The notes below the pieces were generated by a model. That model worked only from the letters and a program-made list of their open reading frames with translations, made no database searches and was not told where the DNA came from. A stretch of 11,147 nucleotides of DNA from Planctomycetota bacterium (GTDB lineage Bacteria > Planctomycetota > UBA1135), in assembly GCA_022447335.1 (NCBI GenBank), contig JAKVCF010000076.1, forward strand, positions 1 to 11,147, in the 5' to 3' direction. This document shows, piece after piece, positions 1 to 5,914 of this stretch. The translations under genes were made by a program, and so were the position numbers. Within the stretch, counting starts at the first letter, position 1. The number at the start of each line of letters is the position of its first letter.

Positions 1-2
1 AA

Positions 3-842
3 AACCACAAACGGGCTTCCTTACCGGTCGCAACCTGGCAAAAAAATTCCCGTAACGTGGGCGCCGGGGGCAAAACCGTACGTTTTGGCGCCAAGCGCGA
101 CAAAGATTTTGCGCGGGTTGCTCTCAAGATCTTGCTGCCCAAGCTGGCGCAGGATGCTGTTGCGGTACGGCGATTCTTGGCCGAGGCTAAGACTTTGTCT
201 GAATTGAATGTGCCTTCTGTGGTGGGGGGGCACCGCGTTTTCCGTTTCCTAGGAACCTATGTGCTCGAGATGGATTGGGTGCCGGGCCGCACACTTGAGG
301 AATATTTGGCTGATGGCGAGACCTTCGAAGAGAAGCGCGCGCTTGATGTCGTGTTACAGACCGCGCGCGCCTTGGAAGAGATGCGTGCAGCCGGTCTGGT
401 ACACCGTGATCTGAAGCCAGGCAACATCATGATCTCGAAAGAGGATAAGGTGACTCTAATTGACCTCGGCTTTGCCGGCATGGGGATGGAGGGGCGACAC
501 GACAGCGAATCGACGCTAGGAACGCCTGCCTATCTGGCACCTGAACAAGCGCGCGGCGAAGATAATCTGGATGCGCGCGCGGACATCTACTCCCTAGGTG
601 CCACGCTTTACCACTTGGTGATTGGCAAGCTGCCGTTCCAGGCTGGCGATGATCAGGAAATGTTGCGTAAGCAGGTGCTCGAAGGTCTAAGTGGCGCGGC
701 GCTAAAAGGTGGCGATGTTTCGCCTTCACTTCACTACTTCATCGAGAAGATGATGGCGAAAGATCGCGATTCTCGTTACGCCACCGCATCCGAGTTGATC
801 GAAGATATCGAAGCTCATATGAACTCACAGGCGGGGTGGTAG
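3..842 (+). CDS. Hanks-type serine/threonine protein kinase, 5' partial
   Basis: This is a cytoplasmic Ser/Thr kinase that transfers phosphate from ATP to protein Ser/Thr residues. The reading frame is open from the window edge, so the true start lies upstream. A GTG at 57 is possible but would begin directly at the glycine loop and remove the first beta strand. Numbered from that GTG, the visible motifs are glycine loop GAGGK (2-6), VALK with the ATP-binding lysine (K24), a candidate helix-C glutamate (E43), catalytic loop HRDLKPGN (116-123), DLG metal-binding motif (136-138), and the activation/P+1 segment GTPAYLAPEQ (155-164). These are followed by the subdomain IX DIYSLG motif. All catalytic residues are present, so it should be active. 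The protein ends just after the kinase fold, with no transmembrane segment or sensor domain on the C-terminal side; any N-terminal domain is out of view. The glycine loop is slightly degenerate (Thr-Val where Gly-x-x-Val is usual). It lies 25 bp before yaaA. Its substrate is unknown; the FHA protein at 4151 could be a downstream reader. Confidence 0.93.
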   Translation, partial: NHKRASLPVATWQKNSRNVGAGGKTVRFGAKRDKDFARVALKILLPKLAQDAVAVRRFLAEAKTLSELNVPSVVGGHRVFRFLGTYVLEMDWVPGRTLEEYLADGETFEEKRALDVVLQTARALEEMRAAGLVHRDLKPGNIMISKEDKVTLIDLGFAGMGMEGRHDSESTLGTPAYLAPEQARGEDNLDARADIYSLGATLYHLVIGKLPFQAGDDQEMLRKQVLEGLSGAALKGGDVSPSLHYFIEKMMAKDRDSRYATASELIEDIEAHMNSQAGW

Positions 843-867
843 CCTGTCACGGAGGCTTCTTCAGTAC

Positions 868-1677
868 ATGTCCGGACTCTTTACCATCCTCTCCCCAGCC
901 AAGTCACTTCAGATGGATGGAGCTGACGAGGCGGCCTGCCGCTTTGAGGCTAGCAAGCCCCGTTTCAGCCCCCGGACACGTGCGCTCGTAGAGGAGTTGA
1001 GAGGCCGCTCTCCTCGATCGTTGGAGTCTTTGATGTCGATTTCGACAAAGCTTGCAGGGCTGAACGCAGAGCGCTGGCAGCAGTTCGGAGGCCGTTCGAA
1101 TCCACGTTGCGCGGCTGCGATGTGTTTCCGAGGTGATGTCTACCAGGGCTTTGAGGCCTGGACGATGGATAAGCGCGCACTCGGGTGGGCGCAGGATCAT
1201 GTGCGCATACTGAGCGGGCTCTATGGCTTGCTGCGACCTCTGGACACGATCCAACCCTACCGGCTGGAAATGGGCACCAGGTTGCCGACGGACGCGGGTA
1301 AGGACCTCTATACCTTTTGGGGAAAGCGGCTCAGTCGAGCGCTAAAGCAGGACATGGAGGCGGCAAGGGCCGACACTTTGATCAACCTCGCTAGCGACGA
1401 GTACTCCAAGGCCGCGCAATTGAAAGAGCTTGGGTTCGACGTGCTGGACGTCAAGTTCTTGCAGAAGCAGGGCGGCGAGCAGAAATTAATCTCCATATTT
1501 GCCAAGCGCGCGCGTGGCCTGATGGCGCGCTGGATGGCCGACAACCGTCCCCGTACGGTGTCGGAGCTCTCTAAGTTCAACCTAGAGGGTTATCGCTTCC
1601 AGGCAAAGGAGGGTAACGATGAGCTTATGGTCTTCTCACGTCCCCGCCCGGCGGCTGCGAGCAAGAAGGCGGGCTGA
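868..1677 (+). CDS. yaaA: YaaA family peroxide stress protein (UPF0246/DUF328)
   Basis: A cytoplasmic protein of the YaaA family. In Escherichia coli the member is induced by OxyR under peroxide stress and helps limit intracellular free iron and the resulting oxidative DNA damage; the biochemical activity is DNA binding or not fully settled. The family signature is clear along the whole length: an N-terminal ILSPAKSL, the KLAGLNAERW segment, FRGDVYQG, LSGLYGLLRPLD followed by QPYRLEMG (from about residue 115), NLASDEY (173-179) and a basic KRARGLMARW (213-222). At 269 residues it is close to the E. coli length of about 258, with an extra C-terminal tail rich in Ala and Lys. The ATG at 868 is preceded by GGAGG at 851-855, a rather long spacing of 12 bases. 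It follows the kinase gene by 25 bp and may be cotranscribed with it. No OxyR-like site was recognised. Family assignment is firm; the stress role here is by homology. Confidence 0.95.
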   Translation: MSGLFTILSPAKSLQMDGADEAACRFEASKPRFSPRTRALVEELRGRSPRSLESLMSISTKLAGLNAERWQQFGGRSNPRCAAAMCFRGDVYQGFEAWTMDKRALGWAQDHVRILSGLYGLLRPLDTIQPYRLEMGTRLPTDAGKDLYTFWGKRLSRALKQDMEAARADTLINLASDEYSKAAQLKELGFDVLDVKFLQKQGGEQKLISIFAKRARGLMARWMADNRPRTVSELSKFNLEGYRFQAKEGNDELMVFSRPRPAAASKKAG

Positions 1678-1693
1678 GTAGTTCATTAATCGA

Positions 1694-1718
1694 CCATCCG
1701 TTGACGTATCTTGGATGG
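1694..1718. repeat. Inverted repeat CCATCC/GGATGG downstream of yaaA
   Basis: Two perfect 6-base arms (1694-1699 and 1713-1718) are separated by 13 bases, 16 bases after the yaaA stop codon. There is no T-run after it, so it is not a good intrinsic terminator. It could be a weak RNA hairpin, an operator for the next gene, or chance. The rest of the 161-bp gap to the TPR-protease gene holds a TTGACG at 1701-1706 inside the loop, but no matching -10 box at the right distance. Confidence 0.25.
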
Positions 1719-1838
1719 ATGAAACCAAGCGAGGTATTCAGGCGCAGTTCGACCGGATCAGGTTGGCCTGTCGCCCTTGTATCGTTTACTGGTTGCTCTG
1801 ACTCTGCTGCTTAGCGCATTCCTGCGGTTTTCCACTAG

Positions 1839-3206
1839 ATGTCTAATTTCCGCGATGTACTGCATGTTGCTGCCACAGTTGTTGTGGCTGTGGTAGCGGG
1901 TGTACTTGTGTGGGATCGGCTTATTGCCGACCATGAAGTGGAAGAAGATTCCCCTTCTGACCGCGCTCGTGTACGCGTGGAAGTCGCGTTGTCGGTGCCA
2001 GAGCCGCTCGAGTCGGCTGTAGTGGCGGAAGATTCGGCAGGCCGAGATGAGTTGCTGCGCCTCAATCGTGCTGCGCTTTCGAGTCTGCGTGGCAAAGACT
2101 ACACCGCGGCAGTGCGTGATTTCCGAGCCGCGCTCGATCTTGAGCCGGTGAATCAGACTTTGCTGCTCAATCTTTCTCGTGCTTTGGCGCAGTGGGGGGA
2201 TTTCGAAATGCGTCGGGGTCGTTTGCAGGAGGCGCTGATTCACCTTGAAGAGGCGGTGTCTCTTCACCATGACGATGGCAAGAACGGCAACATGTTGGCC
2301 TATGCACTACTGCGTACCGGTCGTCGTGACCACGCAGCTTTGGTGCTCGATTCGATTTTGCGCGAATACCCGGATTCGATTCCAGCATTGCGCCTTGCGG
2401 GCGAGGTCGAGTTTCTGCGCGGCGAGCTGAATCCGGCAGTTTCTTATTTGGAGCGTGCCGCAAAGTTGGCGCCGGGCGAGAAGTCGATCGAAGATCGGTT
2501 GACCTTCTATCGATCAGAGCAGGCGCGTCTTGCGACGTACGTGCGTGTGCAGTCAACGCGATTTGAGGCAATGTATCCCGCCGAGAACGCTGAGATACGC
2601 CCACACCTTGAGGCACTGCTTCTCGATTTGGAAGAAGCTTCCAATGATGTGAATGCGTTGCTTGGACTTGCGCCAACCGATCGAGTGCTCGTGCTTATAC
2701 TGCCCCCAGAAGAGTACTACGCATCGGCGCCAAACTGGTCTAACGGGCTTTATGACGGTCGCATCCGTATTCCGCTTAGCGATTACAGTGTCCAATCGGA
2801 GCATTTGCGTTCGACCTTTCGTCACGAGTACACACATGCGGCATTGCATCGTGTCGGGCCGGCGGTGCCGACATGGTTGCACGAGGGTCTGGCGCAATAC
2901 GTGGAGGGTATGTCCGTCGATCGAGCTCGCACTGTGCTGCGCAATCAGCCGGGTTCGATGCCCAGTATCACGCGTTTGACTGGCGATTGGACGCGCTTAA
3001 CGGACCGCACCGAGGTACAGGGTGCCTATGCCTATGCACTTTCACTCGCCGGGTGGATACTCGAGAAGTATGGTGCCGATGCACTGGTTCAACTGGTGAG
3101 CGGCTTGGAGTTCGGTGGCTTTGAAGACGCCTTCCGTGGTTCCTTTGGCGTCCAGTTCGACGAAGTTGAAGCGGCGCACCGCGCAGCCTTGCTGGAGTCT
3201 CGCTAG
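1839..3206 (+). CDS. Membrane-anchored TPR protein with C-terminal HExxH metalloprotease-like domain (peptidase MA family)
   Basis: A 455-aa protein, probably anchored in the inner membrane with the rest outside the cytoplasm. Residues about 8-27 form one hydrophobic segment with no cleavage-site or lipobox cysteine visible, so a signal anchor is likely. Residues about 65-235 contain tetratricopeptide-like helical pairs, for example the unit with KDYTAAVRDFRAALDLEP and the one ending SYLERAAKLAPG. The C-terminal half carries HEYTH (329-333) and a downstream WLHEGLAQY with E349. This is the HExxH plus glutamate zinc signature of gluzincins, closest in style to the peptidase MA-like family (PF13485). 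The substrate is unknown. The ATG at 1839 is fixed because a TAG stop lies in frame immediately upstream; no Shine-Dalgarno sequence is seen. The stop is only 7 bp from the stop of the convergent rsmE. The TPRs may present a protein partner to the protease. Family-level confidence is good; the physiological role is not known. Confidence 0.85.
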   Translation: MSNFRDVLHVAATVVVAVVAGVLVWDRLIADHEVEEDSPSDRARVRVEVALSVPEPLESAVVAEDSAGRDELLRLNRAALSSLRGKDYTAAVRDFRAALDLEPVNQTLLLNLSRALAQWGDFEMRRGRLQEALIHLEEAVSLHHDDGKNGNMLAYALLRTGRRDHAALVLDSILREYPDSIPALRLAGEVEFLRGELNPAVSYLERAAKLAPGEKSIEDRLTFYRSEQARLATYVRVQSTRFEAMYPAENAEIRPHLEALLLDLEEASNDVNALLGLAPTDRVLVLILPPEEYYASAPNWSNGLYDGRIRIPLSDYSVQSEHLRSTFRHEYTHAALHRVGPAVPTWLHEGLAQYVEGMSVDRARTVLRNQPGSMPSITRLTGDWTRLTDRTEVQGAYAYALSLAGWILEKYGADALVQLVSGLEFGGFEDAFRGSFGVQFDEVEAAHRAALLESR

Positions 3207-3213
3207 AGCTTTG

Positions 3214-3948
3214 TCACTTTTTGGGGGTCAGGCCCGCTTTGTCCATCCCCGCGTGCTGAATCAGGGCTGCAGCCAGCGGTCCCGCGGCTTCAGTTCTCAA
3301 AATCGTCGGTAAAAGACCAACAAAGACCCACCCTTGGTCTTCGATCTGGATCTTTTCGGCCGCGCTGATGCCCCCTTCAGGCCCCACCAGCAGCAGGCTG
3401 CACGAGGGAGCAAGCTTGTCAACGATGTGGCTCAGCGGTGGTGCGCCAGGATGCAAACAGAACGCTCGGGCTCTTGGCTCGGTTGCGCGTATCTCCTGCC
3501 ATGGCAGTGGATCTGCGACCAGCTCTAGTAGTTCTGTGCGACCAAGTTGTTGGCAGGTCTCACGGATCAGGCGCTGGAAGCGTTTTATCTGATTGCCGGA
3601 AAGCGATTCTCGGCCTGAGATGCTGCGCTCGAACAGCGTAGGCTGAATACGGGTGACTCCGGCTTCACAGGCGCGGATGACGAGGTCTTCCGCTCGTTTG
3701 CCCTTGGGCCAGGCGGTCGCCAGGTGGGTGGGATGCAGCTGCAGCTTGGGGACTTCAGTAGGGCCGAGCAGTTCGAGCGAGCTTCGATCCAGTACGCGCG
3801 CTGCCAAGCCGCTCCCATCCGGTAGAAGGAGCAGGAATGTCTCCTCGGCACCGAAGCGGAGGGCCTTGACATGATGTTGGAGCTCCTTCGGCGGAGTCCA
3901 CGGGCCCAGCAATGGGTTCGGAGCTTCATCCAGGAAGAAGAATCGCAC
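3214..3948 (-). CDS. rsmE: 16S rRNA (uracil(1498)-N(3))-methyltransferase RsmE
   Basis: This enzyme methylates N3 of U1498 of 16S rRNA in the assembled 30S subunit, using S-adenosylmethionine. It is a SPOUT-class protein with a C-terminal trefoil knot that forms the SAM pocket. Family landmarks in order are a PUA-like N-terminal part with the HHVKALRF segment (25-32), KGKRAEDLVIRACEAGVTRI (82-101), the ERS of the active-site region (107-109), the CQQLGRT stretch (132-138), VGPEGG (188-193) and ILRTEAA (216-222), the knot motifs. Length, 244 aa, is typical. The knot motif reads GLLPTILRTEAA where the usual form is close to LGxRILRTETA, a mild divergence. The start is GTG (3946-3948) with AGGAGG at 3952-3957, only 3 bases away, and the N-terminus MRFFF is typical for the family. 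It converges on the TPR-protease gene and diverges from the pilus operon, so it is probably its own transcript. Confidence 0.95.
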   Translation of the reverse strand: MRFFFLDEAPNPLLGPWTPPKELQHHVKALRFGAEETFLLLLPDGSGLAARVLDRSSLELLGPTEVPKLQLHPTHLATAWPKGKRAEDLVIRACEAGVTRIQPTLFERSISGRESLSGNQIKRFQRLIRETCQQLGRTELLELVADPLPWQEIRATEPRARAFCLHPGAPPLSHIVDKLAPSCSLLLVGPEGGISAAEKIQIEDQGWVFVGLLPTILRTEAAGPLAAALIQHAGMDKAGLTPKK

Positions 3949-3951
3949 GCC

Positions 3952-3957
3952 CCTCCT
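3952..3957 (-). promoter_or_regulatory. Shine-Dalgarno sequence of rsmE
   Basis: On the minus strand this reads AGGAGG, extended to AGGAGGGG, three to five bases before the GTG. The strength of the match and the RsmE-like N-terminus together decide for the GTG start. The spacing is shorter than usual. Confidence 0.7.
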
Positions 3958-3982
3958 AGGTTACTGCTGCGGGGCGGATTCC

Positions 3983-4031
3983 TAGAAGATCGACCTCAGC
4001 CAAGGTTTGCTCGCCACGGAGAGGCCTTCTA
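3983..4031. repeat. Imperfect inverted repeat in the divergent intergenic region
   Basis: The arms are TAGAAG (3983-3988) plus CCTC (3994-3997), pairing with GAGG (4021-4024) plus CTTCTA (4026-4031). The loop is 23 bases and there is an asymmetric 5-versus-1 base bulge. It lies between rsmE and the pilus operon and could act as an operator or as a structure in either 5' leader. It may be chance; there is no consensus to compare it with. No convincing promoter elements were seen in the 202-bp region 3949-4150. Confidence 0.25.
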
Positions 4032-4104
4032 AACTGCCGGAACCCCACAGCGGGCAAGCGGATGCGGTCGACTTAACGGTCGCCCGAAGTTCGCAGACTC
4101 TAGA

Positions 4105-4120
4105 CCCCTAAGAATAGGGG
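4105..4120 (+). promoter_or_regulatory. Perfect 6-bp hairpin CCCCTA-AGAA-TAGGGG in the leader of the pilus operon
   Basis: A perfect inverted repeat with a four-base AGAA loop, ending 30 bases before the ATG of the FHA gene. The loop size and GC-rich base fit a stable RNA hairpin. It is followed by GAAGGG and not by a T-run, so it is not an intrinsic terminator. It could be a protein-binding site or a structure that controls translation of the first gene, which has no Shine-Dalgarno sequence near its start. Function is inferred only from position. Confidence 0.4.
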
Positions 4121-4150
4121 GAAGGGTTCGGTTTCCAATTCCCCTCCCAC

Positions 4151-5914
4151 ATGGTTCGCATCGAAATCAGCAGCGGTTCCGAGACCGGCAAAGTCGTCGA
4201 ACTTTCGCCTGGAACCCATGTGGTCGGCAGGCATTCGTCCTGCGACCTACTTCTTTCGGTGGAGTCCGTCTCTGGGCGTCACGCAGAGATCCTCGTCGGC
4301 GCCGATGGTTCGGTGCGCTTTAAGGATTTGGGCTCTACCAATGGCACTTTTTCAGGCGGCTTGAAAGTCACCGAAGGTGAGTGGTTCCCGAGTACCGAGT
4401 TGCGTTTGGGTAACGCGTTGCTGCGCTTGGTCGATGAGTCGGCCGCGGCAGTCGTGAGCGCCAGCGACGCTGACGGACTCGATGCAGCAGCTCATGCGCG
4501 TGCGCGTGAGGCGGCGATGTCCGGGGGGCGCAAAGGCGGTCCGCTGATGTTGCTATTGCTGTTGGCTGCTGTGGGTGGAGCCGGAGTGGCGTACTGGATG
4601 TTTGGTCGTGCTGAAGATTCGGAAGCCGAAGCCAATGCTAGTGGTGGCGCTACGGGCATTACAGTTGCAGGGCCTTCGGTGCAGACCGATTGGATCGACG
4701 ACCTCGGTCAGTTTAGTGAAGACGACGCAGTTGCCTGGACGCTTGCTGAAGGGCAGGCGATCGAAGATGGGCGTCTGCGCGCTCCACAGGGAGGTCGCCG
4801 CGCCTTATTAGCACGCGACTTCGATGCGCCTTCTGCGATCAGTCTGAGTGCTGCGATCGAGGGCGGGCCGGTCTATCCCGTGATTGAATGGGGGGTCGAT
4901 AGTGCGGAAGAGGGCACGGTATGGCACGGTGCGCCGCTGAGTTCTTCAGTCCAGACACTGGCGCTACCAGATTCGGCCTCTTGGTTCCGGATGAGCCTCT
5001 GGTTTGTTTCGCAGGCGACCGTCAGTAGCTTGTCGGTTGATGAGTCGAGTAACAGTGCGGTTGCGGCATCAAATCATGCTGGGCGGAATTGGCTGGCTTC
5101 GGCTGGCAATCTGTTGTTGGAGCACAGTTCTGGAGTACCGGTGCTAATGGCGCGCGGAGGCAGGGGTGGTTGGAGCGCCGCGGACGGCGGGCTCGACTAC
5201 ACCCCGTCGAATGGTCCGGTTGGTTTTGCTGCCGGCGAAGCGGTTGTCGACGCCGGGATTCTCATCCTTTCCGAGGGCGGTCCGGTTCCAGCGGTCGAAG
5301 GGGTCCGCATCGAAGGCAGCCCAGGTCTTTTGATTGGTGACGGCGCACTGCGTTACCTGATGCGCTTTGATGAGCCCTCTGAGGTAGTGGTGCAGGGTGG
5401 TTTCGCAACGGTCGACCTAAACAGCCCCGCTCGTCTTCGCTGGGAACTGACCGAAGACCTGACCCAGACTAGTCGCCTCGAGCGTCAACTTAAGAACGCT
5501 GCTTCGAATGAAGATGTACCCGGCGTATTGGCTGCAGCCAGTCAGATTTTGCGGGACTATCCGCTGAATCAGGATGCAGTAAGCGAGGCGCTGCAGCGTT
5601 CGCGTGAGGTTCTCCAAGCTGGCCGCAATGCATTGGCGGACTTGGCTCGCGAACGAGCGGACGCCGAGTTTCTGCAGTCGATCGAAGACTTAGTCGCTCT
5701 CGAGGGTGAGGCGCGCTCTTTGGCTCAAGCCTACGCAGGTTCGGATCTGGCCCCGCGCGCTGAACAGGAAGCCGAGGCGCTCAATGCCTCAGCCGACTTC
5801 TTGCGCGAAGCTCGCGCGGTGCAGTCGGCGGAGTACCGCACGCGACTTACTAGCGCACTCTCTAATGCCTACCCCTTGCTCGCGGCCTGGCTCCGCGCGG
5901 AGGATCAATCATGA
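4151..5914 (+). CDS. FHA domain, single TM, periplasmic beta-rich and helical protein of a pilus/secretion operon
   Basis: A 587-aa inner-membrane protein with a phosphothreonine-reading head. Residues 1-95 form a forkhead-associated domain with all the usual binding residues: G26-R27, the S41-x-x-H44 motif and N64-G65 in GSTNGTF. An Ala-rich linker leads to a basic patch (RKGG) and one transmembrane helix at about 130-151, placing FHA in the cytoplasm and the remainder outside. Residues about 175-440 are rich in Gly, Ser and beta-type patterns, with no domain I can name; the first part resembles a jelly-roll. Residues about 441-587 are helical, with charged heptad-like stretches that could be coiled coil. 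ATG 4151 is the only plausible start: a TAG lies in frame at 4115-4117 with no start codon between, and there is no Shine-Dalgarno sequence. The stop overlaps the next ATG (ATGA). Position suggests that it couples Ser/Thr phosphorylation to the PilM/N/O-like complex encoded downstream. Confidence 0.88.
   Translation: MVRIEISSGSETGKVVELSPGTHVVGRHSSCDLLLSVESVSGRHAEILVGADGSVRFKDLGSTNGTFSGGLKVTEGEWFPSTELRLGNALLRLVDESAAAVVSASDADGLDAAAHARAREAAMSGGRKGGPLMLLLLLAAVGGAGVAYWMFGRAEDSEAEANASGGATGITVAGPSVQTDWIDDLGQFSEDDAVAWTLAEGQAIEDGRLRAPQGGRRALLARDFDAPSAISLSAAIEGGPVYPVIEWGVDSAEEGTVWHGAPLSSSVQTLALPDSASWFRMSLWFVSQATVSSLSVDESSNSAVAASNHAGRNWLASAGNLLLEHSSGVPVLMARGGRGGWSAADGGLDYTPSNGPVGFAAGEAVVDAGILILSEGGPVPAVEGVRIEGSPGLLIGDGALRYLMRFDEPSEVVVQGGFATVDLNSPARLRWELTEDLTQTSRLERQLKNAASNEDVPGVLAAASQILRDYPLNQDAVSEALQRSREVLQAGRNALADLARERADAEFLQSIEDLVALEGEARSLAQAYAGSDLAPRAEQEAEALNASADFLREARAVQSAEYRTRLTSALSNAYPLLAAWLRAEDQS

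Noticed and set aside
57..842. GTG at 57 as the true kinase start
   Set aside because: The frame is open to the window edge, and this start would fall directly at the glycine loop, losing the first strand of the kinase fold. The gene is better treated as 5' partial.
1694..1718. Intrinsic terminator after yaaA
   Set aside because: The stem is only 6 bp with a 13-base loop and no T-run follows.
1715..1801. Possible 28-codon ORF in the gap between yaaA and the TPR-protease gene
   Set aside because: It has no Shine-Dalgarno sequence, no recognisable composition or motif, and short ORFs of this size are expected by chance.
1758..2676. Long open frames of about 170 codons on the minus strand opposite the TPR-protease gene
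   Set aside because: Their translations have the Arg/Ser/His-rich composition of antisense shadows, while the plus-strand frame has clear TPR and HExxH domains.
3949..4150. Sigma-54 or sigma-70 promoter for the pilus operon
   Set aside because: No GG-N10-GC pair or TTGACA/TATAAT-like pair with proper spacing was found by eye on either strand.
4151..5914. FHA protein as a type VI secretion component (TagH/Fha-like)
   Set aside because: No T6SS genes are nearby; the coupled genes are PilMN, PilO and prepilin-like, so a pilus/T2SS-type context is far better supported.
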